Assembly (NCBI RefSeq): GCF_022539315.1 | Contig: NC_066315.1 | Coordinates: forward strand, 94,841,990 to 94,905,989 | Direction of reading: 5' to 3' | From: Serinus canaria | Lineage: Eukaryota > Chordata > Aves > Passeriformes > Fringillidae | Length of the DNA: 64,000 bases | Shown: in pieces, positions 25,750-36,640 of the stretch | How the letters are laid out: each line of letters opens with the position of its first letter | Position numbering within the stretch: the first letter of the stretch is position 1 | Notes under the pieces: generated by a model | Database searches by the model: none | Seen by the model: only the letters and a program-made list of their open reading frames with translations | Told to the model about the DNA's origin: nothing | Program-made: the position numbers and the translations under genes

Positions 25750-27700
25750 AACAAAAAAGAGTGTGTAGCATGCAAGGATTTTTTCTATTTTGCCAATGAA
25801 TATGCAATCACACATATGACCTCAATCTGAACAAAATGAGTAGTCTGTGGAAATCCTAAAGGCAAATTTCAAGTCTTTTGATCTGCAGTAAAATTGTTTG
25901 CTTCAGCTGCAGCTTCCTAGAAATACAGGATGAGTTGCAGCATTTCTATAATTTTATTAATAACCTAAACACATTAAACCCAGTGGGGCTGATGAAAGTA
26001 CATTAATTAAAGTTTGCACCCTCTGATGCAATGCACACGAGTCCTGTGCACATGATGACATGGACATGATGATTTGAAACAATGGACTAAGATTAATAGT
26101 AATTTTTGAGAAAGAAAGCACTTATTTCTGAGTATTAATCATCAGAAAACCTTTTTCTGATTGAAAAAAAAATATTAATGATGATAGAAAATTAGATAGG
26201 ATTTGGAGCTACAATACTAACCTTTTCTGATCAAATATCCTAATATGATAATGTGATGACCCTGACAAGCTGGAGAGGGGCTTAGTGTAAATGAAGCTCA
26301 TGAAGGTCAAAGCCTAATGAGAATTTCTCAAATCATAATGTGGCCTGGGTACAACTAAAGTCAGCTTTTCTGGGCCTCTGCAGATAGCCTATACACACTT
26401 CTATATAAGTCTTTGCACCATATTGAATACAGATGGAAATCTTATTAAAAGTAGAAAGAATTTTAATAATTCCTAACAATACTTCCTAACTTAAATATGT
26501 CTTTTCTTCTGCTTTGTTCTGGATTCCTCTAAGCTGATATTCTTCCATCTTTCAGATGTACCCCATAAGTTGTCTCACTGCTTCCAGAAGATTACCAGCG
26601 GCTTTCCTTTTTCTCTGTATTCATGGTAGACAACTTTATCCTCACTTGTGCATTTCCTTTCCTGTTTTGATGCATTCCCATGTTTCTCATTATAACTTAT
26701 CTATTTCAGAAATATCCTACATAATATATGACCAATCTATTTCTCAAGAGCTACTCTAACATTTTCCTCTCCAGTCTTCCAAAGCATTTTTCTTATTCCT
26801 ATGTGTAGCCCAACCAAGGTGGAAGAAATATCTTGTTCATGAAGTAGTGTTAATACAGCTGATATACCGGCAACAGTGACAACAATAAGTGCTCATTTCT
26901 CAGGTATGTTAAACAGAAGGAGATGCAAGGGCTATTTTTCTACCTAGCAAGATTTTAATGGAGCCATGGGTTGTCATGGTTCTCAGGATAAATTCAGAGA
27001 GACATAAATTTTAAGTAAAGAGCTTTTACCTACCTTAATTTGATATTGTCCTGTAGCATTGCAGCTACTCCTAACTACCTATGTCTGAATAATTGCATTC
27101 TTTAGAAAGAAGCTAGTCTGTTCAAAAACCTCTGGAAATCTAATGTCCACCAGTTTTTCTTAACAACTTGTTCACACAGATTTTATAGAATGTGTTTTGC
27201 TTACATCTGCCTTTCCAAAGGTAGACTGAGACATCTCCCAGTGAAACAACCAAATAATAAAAGATAGTAGTGAGTATTGCTCTTTTCAGCAGACACACTG
27301 TATTTCTATCCTGTAATTCCAGTTTGTAATGCACAGAATCCACACAATGCACAAGAGTGCCATGCAGCTGTGCCAGTGAGAGAATCTGCCCGAGACATTC
27401 TTATTATCTCCACAGAACTAGCTAATCCTGGCACGTGCTCAGTACTGCAGCATGCTGCTTGCTCCCTGTATGGCACTCTGATATTACTCCCCTAAAAAAA
27501 AGAAAAAAGAATGAGAAGATTGAAAGACTGACATTTTGAGGTCTCTGACTGTAGGAAGTGTTTCCACCTCTCAGATAGTTTTTGTGGCTATGCTTTATAC
27601 AGTCCATTATTGGCATCAATATCTGAAGTATGCGAAGACCCCAGTGGAACAGACTTTTTCCAGAGTGATCCCAGTGAAGATGTAGTGGGAGGTAACATCC
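25750..27700. other. Non-coding DNA upstream of the first LTR
   Basis: No gene or known repeat is recognised. The right end (27.3-27.5 kb) is GC-richer than the surroundings and is open on both strands (27277-27495 plus; 27422-28075 minus, which runs through the LTR). Confidence 0.45.
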
Positions 27701-27948
27701 TGTGCTGGTATCAGTTGGGGTAAAGTTAATTTTCTTCTCAGTAGCTAGTAAGGGGCAGTGTTTTAGATTTGTGCTGACCATCAGTTGATAAAATAGAGAT
27801 GTTGTTGCTGAGCAGGGCTTACACAGAGCCAAAGCCTTTTCTGCTGTTTTTATGGCCAGGCTGGCAAAAAGGTAGAGGTGCATTGTAGGCTGGGAGGAGA
27901 CACAAACTGACCTAAGGGATATCCCAGACCATGTGGCATCATGGTCTG

Positions 27949-27956
27949 TATATAAA
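27949..27956 (+). promoter_or_regulatory. LTR TATA box
   Basis: TATATAAA lies in the middle of the LTR, about 185 bp before the poly(A) signal, as expected of the U3/R boundary promoter. It is intact in sequence; activity is unknown. Confidence 0.6.
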
Positions 27957-28135
27957 GTGGAAGAAGAAGAAGGAAGGGGGAAATGTTTAGCGTGGTGTTG
28001 TTTGTCTTCCCAAAGAACCATTAGGTGTGATGGGGCTGGGCCCTGCTGGAGATGGCTGAACAGCTGCCTACCCATGGGAAAATGTGAATGAATTCCTTGT
28101 TTGATTATTTTGTATGGGTGGCTTTTGCTTTTCCA

Positions 28136-28141
28136 ATTAAA
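28136..28141 (+). promoter_or_regulatory. LTR poly(A) signal (ATTAAA)
   Basis: ATTAAA is followed by CTGTCTTTATCTCAAGCCA, a block shared with the second LTR (ATTAAAGTGTCTTTATCTCA). It sits where the retroviral polyadenylation signal is expected. Confidence 0.6.
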
Positions 28142-28268
28142 CTGTCTTTATCTCAAGCCATGAGTTTTCCAGCTTTTATCCTTCAGGTTCTCTCCCAGAT
28201 CCTGCTGGTGGGGGAGTAAGTGAGAAGCTGTGTGGGGCTTGGCTGCTGTCTGGGGTTAAAGCACATCA

Positions 28269-31200
28269 CTTCTCCCACAGATTCCTACCATGGATTCTGT
28301 AACACACACTCACAGCCCCCAACACAGATGCAGTACACATGCATTGCATGGCTTCCCTCATTAATCCAGCTGTGGCCAGCAGCACTAGTCAGTGTGGGTG
28401 CAACATGCTGTCCCATGATCCATTACAGTGTTTGTTCCCTCTGTAGCCCTGTGAGCCACTCTGACAAGGGATGGAGTAATGCTGCCTGTTGGGGCTCATT
28501 CAGTCTGGAGACACCCTACATTATTACTCATTTATAATCTTTTTCCTGCATATCAAGTGCTCTGTTGACTTATATTATGCTAATTGCCATTTTCTCATCT
28601 TTTGCAACGACTATACATTGAAATATCAGAGCAATGCCTTAATGCTCAAGAGAATATGAAACATTAATTCACCATTAAAAGCTGCCCATTTTTTTTCTAT
28701 ATTAATATTTGAGCAAAGTGGAAAATGAAAAGAAGAATAACTCTGGGCTAATTCAACATGTCTGAAGTCACATGAGAGTCAGTAGTAGTTTCTGTCCTGT
28801 GCTCACTGCCAAATACCTGTTCATTAGAAAGAATAAAGAGAACTGGTTTGTATTCCAGTCAACCATTTCTTTTGAATCTTGATGTCTGGTCAAAGGACAA
28901 CCAGCAGCTTAGAACAGATTAAATTTCCTGCCACAGCAGTAACTCAGTTTGGGATACTTGTCTTTACTTACAGAACTACGCCTGGAATTTTGTCCAGTAG
29001 TTTTACACCTAACTTTGGCTGTATGTCCCTTTGAATCTTTTCTGGAACTCACTGGGGAGTTACAGAAAACTCAGCTGGGGAAAAAATATATCTATAGGCA
29101 GTCTAACCATGGAGATATAGAGAAAAAATTAGCTATTTTACAGTCAGTCTCTTCAGAGTTCAGTGCCCTCCTTAGGCAATCTAACACTATCATTCCCCAC
29201 GTAGCATCCACACATGAAATCTTCTATTGTGAAATATGTTTCCAGCCAGAAAGACAGAGTTCCTCTTTTTGCTGAATTTTTCTTGTTACTCTATTTTTCT
29301 CTCCAGAAAGTGCTATCAGACAGTATATGTCTTCTGTTGAAAATAATTTTTTTTTACAGAGAAAAGAAATCAAGATCAGAACATGTGAATGAACATCATA
29401 AGATGCCTCCAGAAATAAAAGGCAAAAGTACAAGAGTTTTGAAGATCTAATGTTCAGCTCAGGTACCTACATTTCATCTAAATCACGTATGTTATTTTTT
29501 AATCTGTATACCTTGCAGAGAAACTATGTGATAGAATCATTTAGAGTTATGAAGTGGTCAAATCTAATATAGTTAGGTTAGGAAGGACTTTTGAGTTTAA
29601 ATTTTACTAAATTTATTTTGTATTCCCTCTGGAATTTTGGGGGGCCTGTCAATTAACTTTTTCAGGGCTTTAGCATTTCTATTTCAAAAAGAAAATAACT
29701 GTCATCTAATAAGTGGAGTAATAGTTTTTTACATATTTACAAAACTGCATTAAATACTTAAATGGATAATAATACTGATAAATGCAGTATTTATTTAACT
29801 ATCTCTTTAAAGTAGATATGTATATACTGTGTGTTCCAAAGATATCAAACAGCAGACAAGTGTGCATTGAACACCCAGTGCCACAGATGAACCAAAGCAT
29901 CTATCATTCAAATCAGGATCTCTGCAGCTGGAGACACTTAAACCTGAAACTGCAGGTTTGGAATATTATTAGGCAATATTTTGATCAAAATAGGGATTGG
30001 ATATAAATCCTCTCATTTAATTTGCTAGATTGCAACCCTGAACAATTCCCTGACTTTACAGCCATTTTTAAACAGATTTACATTTTTGAAAGAAAAATTG
30101 CAGAACACCAGGAAAATGACAGAAAAAATACAAGTCCTCATATTCCTCAACATTTACAAAAAAGAAGAAAGGTCTTGTCATAAAGAGGTCCCTAGAATAC
30201 TGTGGGTGGAAATTAAATGTAAAAAAGAGACGTCCCACAGCCTTTTAAATATTTTATAAAGAAACATAATTTGTATTCTAGTACATAAAGCTGCATCACC
30301 GCAGCAAAAATACACACTACATAAATGTTTATCCAAAAAGTATCATCAGAAAACAGTATGATTATTCATAATAGAATTCAATATAACTAGTTATCTCATA
30401 ATCTAGGGAAAGCTGCCACATTTTCATCAATGGAAAAATCTTTGTTAGAAAGAGACAATGGAAAGCTCTCACATCATCAGCACTGTCACATTAAATGACC
30501 TTAATTTTACAGGAAGAAAAAATGAGAAGTTTGAAAGCATAACAAGCACAGTTCAGGATAATAAAGTCTTCATTCTGCAAAACATCCCACTCTTGATGTG
30601 ACCCAGGCCATTATTAATCAATGGGAGCAGGTAATTTCCTAAAACTTGTGCAGATTTCAAGAGTCCCCTGCACAGGTAGTTAAGTGGCGCCCCTCCTTCA
30701 AAGAGATTGAGGAGCTTGTCTGCTGGCTTTTGCCATTACTACTTGAGATCCTCTTGTGGATCTGGATGGAGTTGGCTTTTAGGTCTCAGGAGAAGAGGTA
30801 ACAAATGAGCCTCTAACCTCATGGAGTGTCTCTGTGGGGAGTTCTGGTTCGTGCAGGCTCTTAATATTAATGTGCCTCACTGTACCAGGGCTGCTTCACC
30901 ATCAGTGAAAAGAGAGGTATTTAAATCCCTGTGCCTGACATTGTCTCAGGGTGTATCACTCAACCTTTCACCAATAGATTTATATTCAAATTTGAAATAG
31001 TCTATCACTATAATTACCTCTGTGTTTGTAAAACACCCAGCATGAGTAAAGCCCAATTCTCAGCAAGACGTGGGAGTTAGCAAAGTATAAATAATAAATG
31101 CGTATCTGAAAGATCACAGTGTTAAGCTAAAACCAAAAAAAGGGCTCCTCTTTCCCATGAATAACTTTCCATTTCCTGTTTGCTTGGAGAAGATACTAAG

Positions 31201-31920
31201 CTTATATTTTAGTCATGCTGAAGGATTCAAACTGATTTAGAAGAGATTTGCTTTAAAGCAAGCAGGCAGTGTCTATATTATGAGTTTGGTATTTTTTTCC
31301 AACTCCTTTCCTGTGCAGCACATGCTCATCAATCATATCGGGAAGCTGACTTATATTCTCCACACTTTACCACTAACTGGATTACAGAGCTGAAAATCTT
31401 ACTCAAAGTTTAAAATGTGATAAAAGTAATCAAATTGTTCTAGTCAAATTCTAACTGTGGTGAATAGATGGCACTAATTACCTTTTCTTATTATGCTACA
31501 AATGTAGTTTACTCCATCTTTATTCATGAAGTAGTATCATATAGCCCACCAAGGGGACTTGCAGCAGTATGTAATATTGGTATATTTGTTTTCCTGCTCT
31601 TGTTTTTTCCTCTTCATCAGTATTCTGTAGGTGTGGTTTTAGACTGAAATGTATTGCTATGTGGGTCTTTCTCATGTCTTGATGTAATTACAGCATTCTG
31701 CATATTTTTGAAGTTGAACTTTCAGAAAACAATTCAAAAACTCCAATAATAAAAATGAGTGGCAGATTTAGTGGGGTAATTAGTTTTCTGCTTCCCTTTA
31801 AGTGTCATAAATATCAAATAAAATGCGTGTGTACACAAATAAAAAGTGCAAGTGTACACAAGTAATATTCATAGTGTGGAAATATTTGGTCTGAATTTAG
31901 CCTTAGGATGTTGCAGTCAT
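28269..31920. other. Non-coding DNA between the two LTRs
   Basis: About 3.65 kb. If the LTRs were a provirus pair, this would hold gag-pol-env remnants. I see no reverse transcriptase, protease or envelope motif, no tRNA-complementary primer site after 28268, and no polypurine tract before 31921. A 108-codon plus-strand open frame at 28949-29275 follows a TTACTTACAG acceptor-like site but has no recognisable domain. 28.27-28.52 kb is GC-richer than average. Confidence 0.5.
29529..29598 (-). mobile_element. Possible diverged CR1 3' end (antisense)
   Basis: GATAGAATCATTTAG and, about 30 bp later, TTAGGTTAGGAAGGACTTTTGAG resemble the reverse complement of a CR1 3' terminus (ATAGAATCAT...TTAGGTTGGAAAAGACC as I recall it). 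An unexplained ~30-bp segment separates the two parts. The match is short and could be chance. Confidence 0.33.
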
Positions 31921-32509
31921 TGTGCACTGATTTTGGCTGGGGTAGAGGTGATTTTCTTCACATTGTGATATGGGGCTGGATTTTGGATTTGCACTGCAAA
32001 CAGCCTTATGACCCAGGGGTGTTTCCACTATTGCTGAGCAGTGCTTACACAGAGCCAAGGCCTTTTCTGCTCCTCACCCCAATCCACCAGTGAGGAGGCT
32101 GGGGCAGCACAAGGAGTTGGGGAGGGACTCAGCCCAGACAGCTGACCCCAGATGACCAAAGGGACATTCCACACCATAGGAATCAAGTTCAGTAATAAAA
32201 AACTTGGGAAATGTGAAAGAAGAGAGGGATGTTTGGAGTGATTGCTTTTCTCTTCCTAAGTCATTGTGGGTGATGGAGCCTGACTTTCCTGGAGATGGCT
32301 GAACAGCTTCCTCCCTGGGAAGTGGTGAATGAACTCCTTCTATTGCTTTACCTGGGTGTGACTTTTACTTTTCTTATTAAAGTGTCTTTATCTCAGCCCT
32401 CCAGTTTTCTCACATTTGTACTTCCAGTTCTCTCTCCCATCCCCACAGGGTAGGGAGTGAACAAGTGGCTGTCTGCGGCTCAGTTGGTGGCTGGGGTTAA
32501 ACCATGACA
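31921..32509 (+). mobile_element. Endogenous retrovirus LTR, probably solo
   Basis: A second ~590-bp LTR of the same general family and orientation as that at 27.7 kb. It starts TGTGCACTGATTTTGGCTGG and includes TTGCTGAGCAGTGCTTACAC, CCAAGGCCTTTTCTGCTCCT, CCAGTGAGGAGGCTGGGGC, CTGGAGATGGCTGAACAGC, ATTAAAGTGTCTTTATCTC, and a right end GGCTGGGGTTAAACCATGAC. Unlike the first copy, its TATA region has decayed to an AATAAAAAAC-like run, so the promoter is probably dead. It keeps segments that the 27.7-kb copy lacks or has replaced (the CACCCCAATCCACCAGTGAG part). No target-site duplication is clear. Confidence 0.87.
32376..32381 (+). promoter_or_regulatory. LTR poly(A) signal (ATTAAA)
   Basis: It corresponds in position to the ATTAAA of the 27.7-kb LTR and is followed by the same GTCTTTATCTCA word. 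Confidence 0.55.
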
Positions 32510-32618
32510 TATTGTAAAATGATACTATATAAAAAAAGGTTAAATTTATGTTATGTAGAAGTTATCAAGATAATAACAGTGAAATCCACTAGTTCACAGC
32601 TAGCAATATCTGGCTCAG

Positions 32619-32848
32619 TTGCTATTCTGTGAAGAAATTCTCTGAACAGTTTATTTTTTCTAGAGACTGTGGTTAAAAGGTTTGAGGGTTTTTTTTGTTT
32701 TGTTTTAGTGGGTATTTTTGGTTGTTTTTTTGCTATTCTGTGAAGAAATTCTGTGAACAGTTTATTTTTTCTAGACTGTGGGTAAAAGGGATTTTTGGGT
32801 TTTTTGGTTTTTTTTTTTTGTTTTGTTTTGTTTTGTTTTGTTTTGTTT
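32619..32848. repeat. ~111-bp tandem duplication ending in (TTTTG)n
   Basis: Two copies start TTGCTATTCTGTGAAGAAAT at 32619 and 32729/32730, continue through GAACAGTTTATTTTTTCTAG and TAAAAGG, and each ends in a T/G-rich tail. In the second copy the tail has grown into a TTTTG pentanucleotide array (about 32816-32848). The cores differ by a few changes, including an AG insertion in the first copy (CTAGAGACTG versus CTAGACTG). It lies just right of the second LTR but is not part of it. Confidence 0.88.
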
Positions 32849-33772
32849 CTAAAGCTTAAAAAACAGATACAGAAACAGCATTCTAGCTGTTTTGGTCCTT
32901 CTTCTGTTTAGAGAATCTTTCCTTAGGATGAAGCTTCTAGACAAAAATGTCTTGAAAAATCTCACTTAGTTCAGCTGAAGTGTTTGTTCAAGCAAGCTTG
33001 CAAAGGATGAGGCTTTAGTACAATTTCAGCACCAGCTTTTCTTCCAGACACACTTTTTTTTTTTTGATCTCTATGCAGTATTCAGAGATATCAAGTACCC
33101 ATAAATTGAATGGATTATGGCAATAGTTTTTCTAGATTTAGGGAGAAGATGGGAGATGATGCCAGTAAGGATTGTTTCACATCTCATGGCAGAAAAATAG
33201 ACAGATTTCTGCTTATGGCCCCTGACCATATAACCTTCTGTATGATAGTCCCTCTGGTAAAAAGGATAGGAAACACAACTTTGTGTAAAGGAGGTTTCAT
33301 CTAAGCATGTTACCTCTATAATTTCACAAGCATTGAGGCACAAAGGATGAGTGATTCAGAGAATTTGCACTATGACCTTTCTCCCATGCTCATGGAAAGG
33401 AGACAGATTTAGCAGGGAAAGGCATAAAACTTGCAAGATCAGACTATTTGATTTGTTCAGAGCTGATTTTCAGAAGACTGGTGGCAAGAAGATAATAAAG
33501 CCCAGTGTTCCTCCTTTTTATCTTTAAAAATAAAACCCACTAAACTTCAGTATTTTATCCATAAATCCAGAAATTACTACACTAGAGCTGTCAATCAACT
33601 ACCATTAGCCATTTCAAGGTGACTGCTCACCTCCTGTTATACATGACTGTCATTTATCCTTCCTCTGCCAAGTGAAAAAGGAAAAAAAGAAACAAATTCA
33701 GCTTTCAGACAGTCACATCTTTGCACCTAGCCAGCAAAATAACTAGCATGGAAAATAAACCTCAACATCCAG

Positions 33773-33808
33773 AACCAAACCAAACCAAACAAACAAGAAA
33801 AAAAAAAA
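33773..33808. repeat. (CCAAA)n run followed by poly(A)
   Basis: Three CCAAA units, then AAAC units and an A11 run interrupted once by G. Simple low-complexity sequence. Confidence 0.8.
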
Positions 33809-35346
33809 GCCACAAAAAAATTGACAAAAGCTATGTAATTTGTGCCAACTTTTGAGAAATATTGCCTAAAATGCTGGGTTTGTATTTGCAAATTTTGTAA
33901 GGAGACAGCACTCAAAGAAAACTTATGGGAGAGTCCATTCCTATCAGAGTAAGAACTATCTGCTTGTTACATACAGGCTTTGGGTCCAGTTACTGCTATA
34001 GCAGGGACAAGGTATAGATATTAACAATTTCTTTGAAAATTTATTCTAAGATTTGTTTGCTTCCATATGGGAAAGCCCAACCATTAACAGACTTTTCTGT
34101 GGTACATGTGGATTTTCAAGTTCTTAGAGCTTGGTGAAAATACTTAACAGAGAAACAAAATGTTCCTTGAAGCTTGAGAAGATGTGGGTTAGAATGTTAA
34201 GTTAAAACTCTGATGCGAAATACTTTCATTTATTCTGAGGTCTCAGTTCCCTCTGATACTGCCTGAAGACAAGAATTTGGTCAGCTGGACTGAAAAAACT
34301 TTCTCATTCCCCCAAAAAAATTCTGAGCTACCTTTATGATAAATGTCCATCAAGAGGAAGATTATTTTAAAGAAAAACCTCTTAAATTTCTTACATTTTT
34401 ACTGATTGAGAAGCTGCTTCAGCTGCTGCTTAAGTGCATGATAAAACATTTTTAATTTATTTCCAGAATAGGTGAAAATTACCTCTAATAATCCTATGCA
34501 GACATTGTTTTTTTTTCTAATGACAATTATCTTGTGTGTTTCAGGGGTTATATACTATCTGCATGAGGCACAATATCTAAACTTTTTTGGTCTAATGCAA
34601 TACATCACAGAACAAGTAGAGCAATCACCAATCTAACAGAAAAGTGATGTGTCATTAGTGTTAAAGTGATGTTAGAAATGGATAGAAAGTAGATCACTGA
34701 GAGTGATAGAAACCTTTCATAAAGGAAGAGTGGCAGCATAGTACAAGATAAAAGACTTCACAGTTGACAAGTTGTATGGAAATGCAATTTGGCCTGGCTT
34801 GATAAATACAGCATTAATTGAAATCAAACTACATGCAGAAAGTTGTATATGCAGAAATATTTTTTAATTATTTGAAAAATGTTTGCAATTGTTGATCTGC
34901 ATGATAACAATATTGTTTGAAAAGATCTAACTACAGATTCTCAGCATGAAGCATTTCTTGATGCCAATGTTCTTGCCAATATCGCGCAAAATGTAAAAAA
35001 TAGCAGAGGACAGCCATAGAAACAACGAAAGCTCTGTAGAGTGTTGGCCACAGTAATTAAAATACATTCCCTGGCTTCTAACGCAAGGTAGTGTTGTTTC
35101 CAAGACTAAGCAATCATTAAATAAAAAACATATAAATTTAAAAAAAACCCTATAACTTTTGATGTTAATGCAAATTTTTTTGTTTCTCCTGAGGAAAAAA
35201 AGATTCAGTTGAAATGGCATACTCTTTCTGCCACTTGCTGACTTCAGGGCAATATCAATATATCTAATAATTGTTTACTACACAGTTGTGGATGTCAAGT
35301 GAATGCTTGATTACATTTGAGACAAGAATTAATCTTCTTTTGGATT

Positions 35347-35440
35347 TTATATATATATATATATATATACATACATACATAAGTATATATACATATGTAT
35401 ATATATACACACATACATATATACATACATACATGTATGT
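35347..35440. repeat. Compound (AT)n/(CATA)n microsatellite
   Basis: A run of ~12 TA units passes into ACAT units, then further TATA, ACAC and CATA blocks ending in the palindrome TACATGTA. The two overlapping opposite-strand open frames encode only Tyr/Ile/Val/Cys low-complexity peptides. Probably highly length-variable. Confidence 0.95.
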
Positions 35441-35854
35441 AATAATAAAATTATACTGATGTAGCATTTTTTGTACTCTAGTAATGTATCTCTCTTTGCA
35501 CCTGACAGTATAAACCTTCACTTTTGGAGAATATCAGTAAATCTGCAAACTAACAGTGGAAAAGGAAAATGCCTCAGGTTCTAACTAATTGTTCAGTTCA
35601 CGTACTACTCAATTTTTTACTCTGCAGAAAAAAAAAAGCTGGTAAAACTTAATCTTGAAATTTTTTCTAAAAATTGGTTACCATTTTTTTTATTTCTTCT
35701 CCAGAAGGATTACAAGGTTAACAGTTTTTCTTCATTTTGAAAATGCATACAAGAAAAACTGAAACCAACAGTATATTTTTCATGAAGATATTTCCAAAGA
35801 TTGTATTGCTTGGGATTTTTTTTAATTTGGTTTGCAGTTTTTTTGTTGTTTTGG

Positions 35855-35879
35855 TTTTTTTTTTTTGGTGGGGGGGGGG
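35855..35879. repeat. T12 run with adjacent G10 run
   Basis: Twelve T, then GGT and ten G in a row. Homopolymer G of this length is unusual in such an AT-rich stretch and is prone to sequencing or assembly error. Confidence 0.85.
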
Positions 35880-36169
35880 ATTGGTGCTTTACAAGGAGAG
35901 TATTATGCAGTTAGGTATTATTAATTAAGTTCTTCAGGGATTGTTAATGTAAGTTGATGTATTTTGTGTCTTCAGTAGCGTTTCAGTGAATTTGTTTTGG
36001 TTACAGTGTCCTAAGTGTTGTGGATTTATTTTTAGACTCTCTTAGAAATTAATCATGTCTGGTCCAATAGTTACTGAATGTTATGACATGGTACATTTGT
36101 TGAAAGAGAAGTCACAAAAAAGACTGGGTGTCATTAGTTGATCATAAATGACAGCTTATCTAAAAGCAC

Positions 36170-36640
36170 ACCAAGACAGAAAAAAATGGGCAGGGTTGTC
36201 AACTCAATGGTGAAGAGCAGTTTCCAAATGCGACTTCTTATTTTGATTAGCACACATCTAATTAATGACGCCAGACTAGACCCCCCTTTCTCTTGAAAAC
36301 AATTGTAGGCACACTGTTCGTTGTGACTGGGAATGGGACTCTGGCCAAGGCTCATCCCTGATGGGATACAGCAGTGTAGGACAGGTGACCAGCATGAAGG
36401 CAAAGAAACATGGAATGCTGAGCTGTGCTGAGGTGTACTGCCCAATCACAAAAGGGTACAGAGAGCACAGAGGTGTGATGCATGTAAGTTGAAGAGTATA
36501 AAGGATTGTACTGAAAAACAGTCAAGTGCTGATGCTTGAATCCTTCTTTGGTGTCAGTTGTACCTCCTCTGTCAAATAATTATTTTAAAGAAAGCCATAA
36601 AGATTGCTGAGGGTCTGAAGATCTGATGGGAAGGTAGATA
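36170..36640 (+). mobile_element. Possible degraded ERV LTR
   Basis: The arrangement is LTR-like. A moderately GC-rich block includes CCAATCACAAAAGGGTACAG (CCAAT-type box) and AGAGCACAGAGGTGTGATGC, then TATAAAG at 36497. About 35 bp on comes CTTGAATCCTTCTTTGGTGT CAGTTGTACC (in two parts), and then an AATAAT-like poly(A) candidate near 36576. This order resembles avian ERVK-type LTRs as I remember them. Both boundaries are guesses, no TG...CA ends or target-site duplication could be fixed, and no internal retroviral sequence adjoins. Confidence 0.4.

Larger units (their letters stand above)
27701..28268 (+). mobile_element. Endogenous retrovirus LTR, probably solo
   Basis: This ~570-bp element matches, from memory, a common songbird/avian ERV LTR (probably ERVL-like; family name not asserted). 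It begins TGTGCTGG after CATCC. It contains GTAAAGTTAATTTTCTTCTC, a GCTGAGCAGGGCTTACACAG block, a TATA box at 27949, CTGGAGATGGCTGAACAGC, an ATTAAA poly(A) signal at 28136, and a right end with CTGGGGTTAAAGCACATCA. No retroviral gene or primer-binding site is visible after it, so it is most likely a solo LTR left by recombination. Target-site duplication is unclear: CATCC before, CATCA at the very end. It has indels relative to the second LTR at 31.9 kb. Confidence 0.85.
32849..36169. other. AT-rich non-coding DNA with simple repeats
   Basis: No gene recognised. It includes a CCAAA-type run, a large AT/CATA microsatellite and a T12-G10 junction, listed separately. The minus-strand 90-codon frame at 33071-33343 and its overlapping plus-strand frame show no domain. 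Confidence 0.5.

Noticed and set aside
27701..32509. A single degraded provirus with 5' and 3' LTRs
   Set aside because: The LTRs differ by large indels, the 3.65-kb interior has no retroviral motif, and no primer-binding site or polypurine tract sits at the expected junctions.
35264..35521. Overlapping opposite-strand open frames at 35.3-35.5 kb
   Set aside because: Both are translations of the AT/CATA microsatellite.
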